In this document: one piece after another, positions 49,200-60,729 of the stretch | Numbering within the stretch: the stretch's first letter is position 1 | Layout of the letters: each line of letters opens with the position of its first letter | Assembly: GCA_004194705.1 (NCBI GenBank) | Contig: SADC01000909.1 | Coordinates: 248,001 to 312,000, forward strand | From: Ditylenchus dipsaci | Lineage: Eukaryota; Nematoda; Chromadorea; Rhabditida; Anguinidae | DNA: 64,000 nt | Reading direction: 5' to 3' | Notes under the pieces: model-generated | The model's database searches: none | Told to the model about the DNA's origin: nothing | Seen by the model: only the letters and a program-made list of their open reading frames with translations | Made by a program: the position numbers and the translations under genes

Positions 49200-49497
49200 G
49201 TTACTGAAGTGCGCCCTCAAAATTCTGAATTTCACCTATGAAATTTATTTTGACGTTTTTACTTGAATTTTCTTGGAATTTTTAAATTTTTTGCTACACC
49301 AGCATGCAGCCCTCGATCTCGGCTTTCCAATGAGCAATCAAACTCTGCTCAAAGATTTGAAAGATGTAGAGATAGATAATCATTTGGCGGAATTTTATAA
49401 CTCATTAAAAAATCTAAGATTCAGGGCTACATGTTAGTGTGAACAATTAAAACCGAATGAAAATGGTGAATAACGGTGAAATGCACCTTTGAGTGCA
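49200..49497. repeat. Imperfect palindrome, CAGCCCTCGATCTCGG core
   Basis: GAAGTGCGCCCTCAAAATTCTG / TGCACCTTTGAGTGCAC ends and inner CATGCAGCCCTcGATCTcgg mirrored by GATTCAGGGCTACATG at about 49418. It abuts duplication copy 2. Confidence 0.65.
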
Positions 49498-49505
49498 CGA
49501 TTCAT

Positions 49506-49758
49506 TTTGCGCCTGTAATGATTCACATGATTTATGACACGGTTTGACGAGTTTTTCTTGCTATTTACAATCCTTGATATAAATAATGGTTATATTAGTT
49601 CTCAAACATGGTGAATTGATCCTGTTTTTGAAGAAGGTGATTTTACGTCAGGATCATCAGGTATTAATGTCCGCTTAAAGAGGGGTCTTGTCCATCGCTT
49701 GCAGACACTGGCAAGCTACATACTTTTTGCACAAATCCTTAAAATAATATACTGAAGA
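49506..49758. repeat. 253-bp direct duplication, copy 2
   Basis: Near-identical to 42736-42988; begins 20 bp beyond the CLEC16A stop codon and so probably lies in its 3' untranslated region. It lacks the ATG-containing start of the source exon and the second exon, so it is not a functional gene copy. Confidence 0.9.
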
Positions 49759-49778
49759 CAGACAAGAAAGTTTTTCCT

Positions 49779-52700
49779 TTAAATACCGGGGATACTTGGA
49801 TGTCTAGGACTCATCCCTCTAGCTGATCCTAAATAAGGCGAGTTTCTGGCCACTTGACTGCTAGGAGAAGCTCTTGATACTGATTGTTCGCCAATAGAGT
49901 TTGGTCTTTGACGGATTTCAAATAAATCACAAATCAAATTTATTTTGAACAGGCGAGAATTTTTCCTGCCCTTGAAAAATTAGGCTTTTATAGATTGATA
50001 TATTCTCAGTTAAAGTAACCCACTTTAGTTATTCTCTGTTTTGCTGCCATACATCTTATGTGGTCATCAAAAACAAATTTGGCACTTAGCGATGGCTTGG
50101 ACCCTTTTTAGTCCTACACTTTACATCTTCTACAACTACATGCAGAGCTCTACTGTCTGATGAATCTCCGGTTACTGCTGTATCCTACAAAAACAAACAA
50201 GAATTTCAAAAAACGCCACATTTTAAATAATTGAAATTTGCCTGTAGCAATCCTACAAATCTAACAATAGCCCAGCCCAGCTTTTTATTGTCTGGCTCCA
50301 CCAAAATCAATTGGAATTGGTCTGTCACCAGAAAGCGGCTCAACCTCTCATTTTTCTCATTGATCACAGTGCATGAGAGAAGGTCACTATTGTCTGAAGA
50401 TAAAAAAATATATTTCCAATAGAAAAGAATAGTTTAAATAGCTGGACCCACTCAAGTTTATGCAGTCGTTCATCTCGGCCATCGGCTGGAGCTTAGAGGA
50501 GAGGGGTAAGTGGGTTTCTGAAAATATCTGTGTTAACCACTAATGCAATATGCTATAGCAAAGAACTAACCTGATTCACCGACAAGTCATGAACAAATTT
50601 CCGAAGCAAAAAGTAAAACTGCAAGGCCTAGAAATTTAAGAAACTGAGGGAGTTGGCACTTGTTTAAAAAAATTACCCTGCGAATTCTCTCATCATTACC
50701 AGATGGAAGCGTTGAGCCAGCGGAATACCGCTTAAAAACGTTAATGGACCTCCTCAGGAGTAAAAATAGACTAGTAATACCTGAGAGGGGTGTTGCTAGG
50801 AGGCAAGTATAGACCAGGATCTTCACTAATTGTGCTCATCCGAATCTCGTTAATCTAAAAAAAGTTGAAATAAAAGATTTTATTGTTTCGTTCAGTCAAC
50901 TTACAGATAGTTGGTGGTATTCATCTTCAAACATCTCTAAAAACAAATTCTCTGAGAAGACTAAATTTCTCAAGTAGGACAACAAGGCAGTCTGGCTCCT
51001 CCTGCCCGCTTCCTCCACAGCCACATGAAAAAATTCATCAGACTCAATGGCAATCAACAGTCTCCTCAATACCATGCACGCCAGTTCAATCGTAATTGGC
51101 CTGATTGAAGTGTCTGCATAAAAAATGTTAAAATTTACAAGAAATTGTGTCCAAAGACCTGGCTGAGAACAATTTTCAATTATGCGAATTAAGTTCTCCT
51201 GTAAAAATTCAATAAAATTATTTCTTTAACAACAAAACAACCATTAGCTGAGTGTCACATTTGCTAGATTTTCCGGTGCATGGAAACTGGGCGGCGTCCA
51301 GAATTTCTGACGTAACACCTAAAATGATTCGCAATTAATGAAAAAGAAAATGAATTATTTGCAAAACAAAAGCGGTAAAACACAAGACAACACATAAAAA
51401 ACACACATAAATGCCGAAAACCCACTTCTGGGAGAGTTCGTCAAAACATGGTTATAACAAGCTAGAGAAGCATTAATACATGTAGCAGAATTTTCAAAAG
51501 TCTCAAAAAGCACAAAAAACATAGTTCAAACCTTCATTTTGAGAAATGCAAAATAATAGCATTAAAGCATAGAAACAAGCATGGTCGTCGTGTCCCTCAT
51601 TTAGAGCTTTCAAATGACTGTAGAAAAATAATCTAAAAATAAAAAGCTGAATGATTTCCAAATGATTTGACACTCCAAATACTCGCACGAGATTTCACTA
51701 CGTCTCTACTGAATACTTTTTACACAATATCTGTATTGGTGTCTAAAATTTTCAGAAAATCTGGTAAAATTTATTATTATTAAAACTTAAAAGAACCATC
51801 GCCGTTGATGACAATGGCAACTTAGAGTTTTTGAATTCGCGGAGGACAGATCTTTTATTGCGAAAATATATTTTGATTTATTTTTTGTTTGCGATTAAAA
51901 TTTGTTCAAAATTAAGAACCAACTACTAGTCGAGCCCAACGTTGCTTGACAGTGCCATATACGATTTTTACCTCTCTTGAACTTTTTCAGACGGCGACCT
52001 GATAACTAAGTGCAAGCCTTTCTCAACTGATCGAGCCCACTCAGAACAAACGTCACTCTGGTCGCCAAAGAACAAAGAAGTAAGCAGGGTCTGTACTGCC
52101 TCTTTATTATGAATAACCTTAATCGAGTGTCAAAGTTAAAATAAAATGACCATGAGATTTAGCTCCTGATTACCATCACAAACTGAGAGAGGAGAAAGAG
52201 GGCCGAGACTTTGGACAATAATATTGTTGAATGACATCGAAGATCGGCTAGTGACGCTGAAAACATACATATAAAGAGAATTAAAAATTAATTTGGAGAA
52301 AAGTAATTTATTTACCCAAGTAGAGAGGTCCAAACACATAAGTGAACAATCCATTCAATAAAAGCGCATTCTTAAAAACTATGAAATTTAGAATGGCAAG
52401 AAAATAATGGAAAGTTTCGAAAAATTTTATAAAAATGTTTCTAGCTCATTTGTTAGTAAAAAGATTTTACTCACTTTTCACTCACACATAAAAAATATAT
52501 GTACCCCTCCCGAAAAACGCTATTGGAATATACCCACCCAATAATTCAGGCTTAGGCCCCTAGGCTTAGGTTTAGGCTCAGGGCCTGGTCATTACTGACA
52601 AGGGCTTTTGTACAACCCATTTTTTTCAAAAATGGGGTTTTAGGTACCCTCCAAAAATTATTGGGGAGGGTATATTCCAGTAGCTTTTTGGGTGGGGTAT

Positions 52701-55700
52701 ATTCCAGTAGCTTTTCGGGTGGGGTATATTCCAGTAGCGTCGAAAATTAATTATATTTCAAGTTTGAGGTTCCCAAGTTATCAAAAAATTAATAAATGAA
52801 TTACAAGCTCTATGTTGCCAATCATAAGAATGTCATTTACCTAAAAAATTAAAATCATAACATAAAAAAATACATAAAAAACCAGACATAATGCATGTTA
52901 TCCAAGTGGGCGTCTATCATGTTTAGCAAGGTATTACGATTACTCGCTTCATTCTGAGCTGACCGAGCAAATACATCCATTTCAATGACCTATTATAATT
53001 AAGAAATTCTCAACCAATTGTGAAACAAACAAGCTAAATCACCAGCGTACCTGTTCAGCGACCCCTTTAGAAACAAAGCTAAAATAATCCTTGGAGCGAT
53101 TGAGCACAAATTTAGACATGGAGTCATCTTTAACCTTTAAAAAACATCAAATGAAAAGCTAAACAAGAAAAGTTTCGGATGAATTACTTTGAAGATGTTA
53201 AGTGATAGTGTTCTTACAGCTATCCTGACCATTGATTCCCCTGAAAAAAAATTATGAAAACAGAAGACTTCAAATTAGATAATAGGCTTGCCATTATTGT
53301 AGAATCTTAATGCTTCAGTGAAAAGGGGAAACTCGTCAGTGCTCTTAAGGATTAAAAGTATAGTTTTTGCATTTTTTCAAATAGGTAAAAATACTTCGCT
53401 GTAAAAGAAGTGAATGGTATGAGGGTTGACTTTGAAAGAAAGTGTCTTGAGAAATGATATGTAGTAGGCCAGAACCTCTTCATTATTGAAATCAAACTTG
53501 TGGCAGATGATTTCATCTACATGATTGTTGCTGAGTAGAAAATCTGAGAATTAAAGCAGTTTGCCACAGCTGAATAAACTGCGCAGTATAGATTCAGGCT
53601 GTACCGTAAATACTCTATTAAACGGCCCGGGCGGTTTATTTTTCAACCCTAAAAAAGTCGGAAAAAATTTGGGTCGATTTTGAGATTTTTGCGTGCTCAA
53701 CCAAAATTTTAAAAGTGGAATCAGGTAAGCTCGTGCTAACTAAGAAAACGCGAAAAACAGATTTGCAAATTTTTTTTCTAGGCTGATATATAGGTCCTCA
53801 AGGGGGCCATTTGTTAGAGGGGCCGTTTATTAGAGGGAGGCCGTTTAATAGAGTATTTACAGTATGTGAAATGCAGCACATAATTTTTTTTCTAGAAACT
53901 TTTTCAAATTATAGTTGAACACAATGGAATCCAGCAATTCCACCACTTAATGGCGTTTTCAAAGATTCTGCTTTTCAAGAAGTGATTTTAATATAACTCG
54001 CGAGATTTGTTTTTTGTCCTAGCACGTTTTAGAAATTCTGTAAACGCAGATTGACTCAGTTTTAGCTTGAACCACCATGTATAACTCGATGACAAGGCGC
54101 CCCTTTCGGGAAAGCAACACGAACTTTCCACGTTTACTTTTATGTTACAGTCGAACCTGGATATAAGAGCACCCCCGATATAAGAGCACCTTTGGCAGGT
54201 CCGAGGGGTGCTCTTATATCTAGGTTCGACTGTATATAAATTAAACAAACGACTAAAGGTGGGTGTCAGAGTGCGAAGACAAAAAAGACAAAGAATAACT
54301 TACACAGAGAAGTTTCATGCCTGATATTCTCGAACAGGATATTCAAGGTTTGAAGGATTTGCACATTTACATAACATCCACACCTTTGCTTCATAATCTA
54401 ATCAACAAGAAACTTAGGTTAACTTTGTAAAGAGTAGAAATTACCGATAGAAAGTGGGCAAGCATCTGTCTTTCCAGGAAAAAACTAAGTTTTTAAAATT
54501 ATTATCGTTGGGTTAAGAAGGCGATAACCTTACTCGAAAACAGATCCATCATTTTGATCTCCCTAAATTTTTAATTCAATTAAAGAAGCACTGCATGCCG
54601 ATCCGCTAGGAAATTTTGAACAAAATTACTTTCACCGAGATTATGCCTTTTCTGGTTTCAAATTAGCAATTTCATGAAAAAGCAATTTTATGCAATTTTC
54701 GGCAACATCAGAATCTTTGCAATTTTTTAGACCAGTATGATTAAAAATAATTTACAAAAAGTTTAAAAATGGGTGTGAAAGAGTGTCAGACCTAGGCTTA
54801 AACGAAGTTGTCGGTGTCATGTTAAATAACATATGGATTTCTCTCAAAAGTACAAGGAATGATTATTCAAAGAAAGATGCTTTGCTCACAGTGGTTGGTC
54901 GAGGTCGATATGAGTGTGAGCACGATCTATGTCGAGGTCGTGGTCGAAGTCGATGTTGCTCACAGTCCTTAGCCCTTTTTGGTAAAGTGTGAAAAACCAG
55001 TCACTCCTCATTCTCGGGTTCTCGGCAATTCTTACAGGAAGGGTGTTGCTGTGAATATTTATATACCGTAATTCCTCTAATAAGCCGGTCCCCTAAATTC
55101 AAAAACGGGTTTCTGGCATTGTGTTTTTGACCTATGTTTTGAAGAGCACTGTTAGGCAAGTCACCATCTATTTTGTAGCTCATCTCACTGGCTACAAATT
55201 GAGTGGTAACTTGCCAAAGAGGAGTCTTCAAAAAATGAGTCAAAAACGCAATGCCAAGAACACGATTTTGAATCACAGGGGGGGGGGGCAGCTTATTAGA
55301 AAAATTACGGTAATCATGGCCCAGGTTGCTGGTTCGAATCTTCTTAGGTGTAAAATTATTCAAAGTAGGATAAATGGTTAAAAATCGTGAATCTACGAAA
55401 CCGAGACCCTGTCTTGCAGCCCTTGGTCGAGGTCACGGTCGCGGTCGAGGTCGCGCTCGAGGTCGACGGTGCTCACACTGCTTGGTCGTGATCACGGTCA
55501 CGGTCGATGTCACGGTCGAGGTCATCAGGACAAAAAGTTTAAAAGAATGACAAATTTTGGGTAATCGAACAATAAATTTTTTAATTTCTCGTGATTTTGT
55601 ATCGTGCAGAATATTTTCCACACGTCAAAGAATTGATTTGAAGAAATCGAATATCGACCGTGGTCGATGTGATATCGACCACGACCTTGAGCTAGGACCG

Positions 55701-58700
55701 TGAGCAACATTGACCTCGACATAGACCGTGCTCACACTCATATCGACCTCGACCACGACCTCGACTAACAAGGGAGCATCAACAGTGCGTCACGCACTTA
55801 TAGCTAAATGTGATATACCAAATTGTAGCATTTTTCATGCTGAGTTTTGTGGTATATTCACTTTTTGCAAACCAGAACAAAAATTACTCGATTTTAACTC
55901 GATTTTAAAAATGGCTTTTTTCCTAATCCTTATATAAACCCTATCATTGGTAACTAGAAAAGGCGGTAAGGCCAAAGGCCGCCCCTGGGTACTCTTCAAC
56001 TGGATACCACAACTTGAGTACCCTCACCTGGATACCGCCCATGTACCACTACCTGAGAGTTCCCTCTTGGTACTTCCCCTGGTTACCACCTCTTAATTAT
56101 ACTTACCTGGATACCACCACCTGGGTACCCCACCTTGGTAACACTTTGCCACCTCCTAGGTGCCTCCAGTGGGTACCACTTCCTCGGTACCTCCACCTGG
56201 ACATAGTTGGGACCCTTCAAAAAACACCGCCGCCGCCGGCGGCAAATGGATGCCACTAAATGGGAGTTAGTGTGAGGTAAAGTATTCGAGTCGCAATTTT
56301 TACCGAAAATGTCGAGGAATTGACCGTCGACGAATTGACAGCCTCCCGAGAATACTTTTTTTCAGACTAAAACACTTTTTTCCGACTTATTTTATATTTG
56401 AATTTTTCTTTGAGTTCGGTTAGGTGCGCATTTTTCACTAATTTGTAAATCATGTTTAAATAAATGACTTTTAGATTGAGGATGGACTCAAACTTATTTT
56501 TCTTAACTTTTTGTAGTTCCGGAAAACATTTTTGAGTCGCTCCTGATGTACGATTGCTACCCTGCGCCTAAGCACAATATATATAGTAAAAAAATTACTG
56601 AAATTTCGCCGCTATTCCATTGTACCATCATTCCCCCCTCCCCCCCTTAAATCCTTATCAAATCCTTATTAATTAGTGGCCCCTGTTTTGTCCCTTCCCC
56701 TCCCAATACAGCCCTTGAACCCTATTTAAATGGCTGTTCTGGCCTTTTTATGACAAAATTATTACATAAAAATGGTTTTTGAGTGCATATAAAAAAGTTG
56801 GTTTTTGGGGGGGGGGGGGTACAATGGAATAGGTCCTTATTTTGGGGGGGGGGGGGTGTGGTGTACACTGGAATAGCTTTTTTGGGGGGGGGGGGGTGTG
56901 GGGTACACTGGAATAGCTTTTGGGGGGGGGGGGGGTGTGTACAACGGAATAGTACCGAAATTTCTATAATTTCAAAAAAGTGTACCCAGTCATAAGTGTA
57001 CCCGGTCATTGTACCCAGTCATAACGTGTGCCCAGTTGTTGGTATACCATTTTTTCAACCATTTGAGAAAATCTTTTTTACAGGATGATAGTACTTCTCT
57101 TACCGCGTCGAATCCATATAACATGATTTACACTCCTTATAATGTACAGGGTGATTAAACTTTTTCTCCCACATTTGTTTTGCCCATAATTTTTTATTGA
57201 AAGGCTCAAATTTTGTGTTCGACCACCCATTCGAAAGCCCTAGAACTGCCATTTTGTTTGAAAAAACGTAGAGCTTTTGGCAATTGCAACCCAAGCTGCA
57301 ACTATTTTTGAAATTTATCAAAAGTTAATTCTTTGTGATATCTTAGCAATGTCTTCACACCTCTTCACTCTCCAAAGGTGACTGTGTGGGCGGGTATTGG
57401 CAGGTCAATTCGTTCACAGTCAATTCGTCAACATATTATTTTAAACTAGCTTTTATTTATTTAAAAAGTGTTCATGGACGTTGGATGTACGCTTATCAAT
57501 ACTTTTGCAAATTTGTTTACTGAAGGCACCTAACTAACCTAACTCGGCCCGAAAAAGATCAAAACCACTCTTATGAAGAGTATTCTACCCCGTTTTGGTC
57601 ATTGGAGCTGGGCAAAAAGAGCTTCTTTATGCATTTTTGCTCATGAGTCTTGCTCGGAATCATGTCTAAGGTAAGTGAGTGCGCGCATCTCCAAGCCCCA
57701 AGCCCCCTTCGGGGGCTTGGAGGCTTGGAGTGAGATGCGCACACCCACATACCTTAGACGCAATCACTCGAAAGTGACTCTGGATGCATAAAAAATATAT
57801 GCATACCAGAGTTTCTTTATGCGGTAGGCTCCAGCATTCAAAACTATGTTCAAATTCCATCTTTGTATGGTCTTTAGGTTTCAAATGTAGAAAATGACCA
57901 AAAACCATAGAGGGGACCAAGGCAAAAACTCTATTTTTTCGAGTTTTCGGAAAGTTCAAAATTGTCCTTCCTGCGCCTGAAAACCTTTTTTCTATTATTT
58001 TTAGCATCTAAAATTGCCTTAGCAATTGCTAAGACACGTTTTGGGAAAGACCCATATAACCACTTTAGCCTGGGTACCTACTCATGATATTGAGATTCTA
58101 GTTAGCTAAAACAGCATTCTGGTTTCAAAAAATCGTGTTTGGGACACGATTCGGGATTAGGAACAATATTTTTTAATTACGTATAGCTAAATCCGAAATT
58201 TCGGATTCTGGAGGTGGACTTATATAGGAGAGGTAGCCGGTGTTTTTCCTACCCACCCAAAAAATCATAAAAATAATTTGACCTAGAAAACATAAAAATT
58301 TATTTAATACCAAATCGATGTCCACTTGGTTTGGTTGATGCATAAATTATCCAGTAGGGTTGAGGCTGAATTATCGAAAAACTTTCAAAATAACAGAAGT
58401 TCTTCACAAGACAAAAAAGATTAATTTGAAAATAATTTTGTGGACGAATTGATCGTGGATGAAATGACCGCACGCCCAAAATTTCCTTATAGTTGGTCCA
58501 AAATTACAAAAAGTCGCTTTTAAACGCACCGGAGTGTTTATTTTTCAACCCCGAAAAAATCTAAAATTGTCAACCGAAAATGGACTCAACTCTGAAAACC
58601 TAGTCAAAAGGGGGCGTTTATTGAAGAGGGGCGCTTTGATATGACTAAAATTATGTACAGTCGAGTCCAGTGATGTCAATAATGCCGAAAAACTGTGCTA

Positions 58701-59997
58701 CAGTTGCAAAAACTGTACTACAGTTTAGAACTGTACTACACTTTAAAAACTGTAGTACAGTTTCAAAACTGTAGTACAGTTTAAAATAGTAGTCAAAACA
58801 GTACTACTGTTTTGAAAACAGTGCTACAGTTTTCTGAAAACAGTAGTACTGTTTCAAAACAGTAGTACTGTTTTGACTACTATTTTAAACTGTACTACAG
58901 TTTTGAAACTGTACTACAGTTTTTAAAGTGTAGTACAGTTCTAAACTGTAATACAGTTTTTGCAACTGTAGTACAGTTTTTCGGCATTATTGACATCACT
59001 GGTCGAGTCTCGATTTAATGATCACCCGATTTAACGATCACCCTCGATTTAACGATCACCTGGATCGGTCCCTTCAATAATAAATTCCGTCAAATTACCA
59101 CTCGATTCAACGATCACACTCGATTTAACGATCACCTGGGTCGGTCCCAGGGTGATCGTTAAATCGAGACTCGACTGTACTTAAAGTACAATTGTAAGTT
59201 GGCCAACGTAATTAACGACAAAACTCAAACTAATCGGTAATTTAAAAACAATCAAATAAATCATGAGGAACCAATAAAAAAGTAAGCTTAGAAATTTGCG
59301 TGCAAAAAAATAACAAAACCTTGAAAGTGATTTCAACCTTCAACTATTTATTCGGTAACAAAAATTCCCCCCTCCCCCTTCTTGAAGGATTTCATTTCAG
59401 TGAACAGATTTGGGGTTTTTAAAAAAATAGATGTTATTTTGTCTCAACTCCTAAATCTCTATATTTCGGAAATTATTATATATTGTTCAGTGGAGTTTAA
59501 TAGGGCGATAGAAAGCTGAGATCCTGGGCTACACGATATTTCTAAAAAATTAAAATTTTAGACAAAAACTTAAAGAAAAAATGCAAATATAAAGTTAGTC
59601 TGAAAAAAGTGTCTTAGTCGGAAAAAGTATTGTAGTCGTAAAAAAAGTATTGTCCCAAACGAAATTCCCAGCGAATTGGCATGCAGTAATTTCCCAAAGC
59701 CAATTGCTATTCTAATTAACATACCCATATAAGAATTTCTGTGATCGCTCGAAGAGCCTAAAAATTTCACTAAAAAGGCAATTCCTTAAAAAGAAGATTA
59801 GAGCAGCACCTCAATAAGAAGGGTTTTATTGCTTTCTGTCACCTTTTCATTTTTTATGAGCACACCATGCAAGTATCTTAAAGTTAGAAAAAAAGTTCCA
59901 TCAAAAATTTTCAATGAAAGTCATACCTCAAATATTCTAAGGAATGCGGGTTTTTCGACTTCCATAACTGATTTTTCTTCCCAAAAATCAAGTTCAT
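49779..59997 (-). CDS. CLEC16A: CLEC16A / Ema / GOP-1 homologue
   Basis: Endosomal membrane-associated protein of endosome maturation and autophagy/mitophagy. About 25 exons. N-terminal exon (59927-59997) MNLIFGKKNQLWKSKNPHSL; exon 2 (59810-59876) YLHGVLIKNEKVTESNKTLL; exon 3 (59725-59757, 33 bases) ALRAITEILIW. After a 5.2-kb repeat-filled intron come GDQNDGSVF (54534-54563), FFLERQMLAHFLS, VNVQILQTLNILFENIRHET, SNNHVDEIICHKFDFNNEE, YYISFLKTLSFKVNPHTIHF, ESMVRIAVRTLSLNIFK, IELACMVLRRLL, NLFLEMFEDEY, GLYLPPSNTPL, ALQFYFLLRKFVHDL, LGWAIVRFVGLLQ, SSDSRALHVVVED, KFVFDDHIRCMAAKQR and a Ser/Pro-rich end RQRPNSIGEQSVSRASPSS, stop 49779. Single-base frame breaks: a T run near 54535 and a G run near 50110. 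Two introns use GC donors (53291, 50241). Confidence 0.93.
52500..52740. repeat. Foldback variant of the G-tract family, in a CLEC16A intron
   Basis: CGCTATTGGAATATACCCACCC at the left; three GGGTGGGGTATATTCCAGTAGC-type units at the right; the centre has TTAGGCCCCTAGGCTTAGG. Same unit logic as 1098-2080 but with the G tracts broken up. Confidence 0.7.
53602..53864. mobile_element. MITE with TACCGTAAATACTCTATTAAACGG ends
   Basis: Left TACCGTAAATACTCTATTAAAC, right GTTTAATAGAGTATTTACAGTA; three GGCCGTTTATTAGAGG-type units in the right arm. Lies in a CLEC16A intron. A degraded relative spans about 58510-58650. Confidence 0.75.
54146..54234. mobile_element. 89-bp MITE with CAGTCGAACCTGGATATAAGAGCACC ends
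   Basis: TACAGTCGAACCTGGATATA and CTAGGTTCGACTGTA are inverted; a second CGATATAAGAGCACC unit follows. TA target fits. In a CLEC16A intron. Confidence 0.85.
54895..55775. repeat. Foldback built from GTCGAGGTCG units
   Basis: CGAGGTCGATATGAGTGTGA and GCTCACAGTCC at 54898-54975 recur inverted at 55700-55770 (TCACACTCATATCGACCTCG). A further block of GGTCGAGGTCACGGTCGCGG-like units lies at 55424-55520. An unrelated palindrome (55064-55312) is inserted in the middle. Confidence 0.75.
55064..55312. mobile_element. Palindromic MITE, TACCGTAATTCCTC ends
   Basis: TACCGTAATTCCTCTAATAAGC and GCTTATTAGAAAAATTACGGTA are inverted; inner TTTTGTAGCTCATCTCACTG and GGCTACAAATTGAG. Same family as 16047-16297. 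Contains a 10-base G run. Confidence 0.8.
55985..56225. repeat. Minisatellite of CCACCTGGATACC / CCTGGGTACC units
   Basis: About a dozen imperfect units of roughly 18-21 bp, such as ACCTGGATACCACCACCTGG. Produces a spurious Pro/Trp/Tyr-rich plus-strand frame. Confidence 0.8.
56625..56960. repeat. Array of poly-G units
   Basis: Four G tracts of 11-13 at about 56809, 56844, 56888 and 56923, separated by TGT(G)GTACACTGGAATAGCTTTT-type spacers. The left part shares GGGCTGTATTGGGAGGGAAG (inverse) with copies A and B. In the large CLEC16A intron. Confidence 0.8.
57555..58010. repeat. Foldback carrying the multi-stem module (copy D)
   Basis: The module lies at 57640-57850 with the AAG|GTAAGT core at about 57667. 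Its hairpin is AGCCCCC TTCG GGGGGCT with arms CTCCAAGCC / GGCTTGGAG. Outer flanks share GACCAAAACGGGG-like and ACCATAGAGGGGACCAAGGC words with copy C, not the arms of A and B. Confidence 0.65.
58656..59179. mobile_element. CAGTCGAGTCTCGATTTAA MITE, split by an inserted hairpin
   Basis: Left end TACAGTCGAGTC, then an insertion, then TCGATTTAATGATCACCCG units; right end inverse GGGTGATCGTTAAATCGAGACTCGACTGTA. The internal unit CGATTTAACGATCACC repeats at least four times. Confidence 0.85.
58668..59001. mobile_element. hAT-type palindromic MITE, 8-bp duplication GTCGAGTC
   Basis: Ends CAGTGATGTCAATAATGCCG and inverse; exact GTCGAGTC on both sides, which belongs to the host MITE. The 334-bp interior consists of AAACTGTAGTACAGTTT-like palindromic words. 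Confidence 0.92.
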
Positions 59998-60729
59998 AGG
60001 AAGTTTTAAAAGAAATGATGTCTGAATAGGACTTAGAAAATTTATGGGATTAATGCGATCGTCAAACGTGACATCTATGACCTTTCTATAACACAAAGAA
60101 ACGTTGGTATTCGTCGGTAAGCCTTTTTGGAACTGCAGATTATAATAAGTTGACAACAAAGGTGGTTGCTCTTTTAGAAGTCTACAAATAAATATTTTGA
60201 AAAAATAAAACGCCAGAGCATTTTCCGCAAAAGGTGGTATATTTCAAATTGTGATAAATGAAATTCTGAAAATAGTTTTCTGCTTGCGGATTTTTCTTGC
60301 AACCAACCTTTTTCTTGCCGCAAAAAGCCTTTTCGCCGCAAAAAAATGCCTTACTAGGACCCTCGAGGGTGTCATTCCGTCATTACCAAATCCGATTTTG
60401 TACCGAATTTACTTTTTTTTGTACCACATTTACTTTTTTCTGTACCAAACCTAATTTTCTCTCCAAGACCAACCAAATTTTGCAAAATTTCTCGAGAATT
60501 CAAAAATTTCTACATAAAATGATTTGGATTGCTCAGAACCCCACCCTGGAGTGGCCAAAAGCCCTAAAAGTTGGTTTTTTGGGGGTTGATTGAAAAGGGG
60601 GGTGTAAACTTTTTGCGAAAATTCGAGTCTGAGAATTTGAGAATTCCAGTCCGATGGGTTTAATCGCTCAGAATTTCCCCCTTAGACCACTTAAAACCAC
60701 CATAAACCTTTAATTCTGAGCGATTAAGC

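Noticed and set aside
56722..57009. Pro-rich minus-strand and Gly-rich plus-strand frames
   Set aside because: Direct translations of poly-G/poly-C repeat units, not genes.
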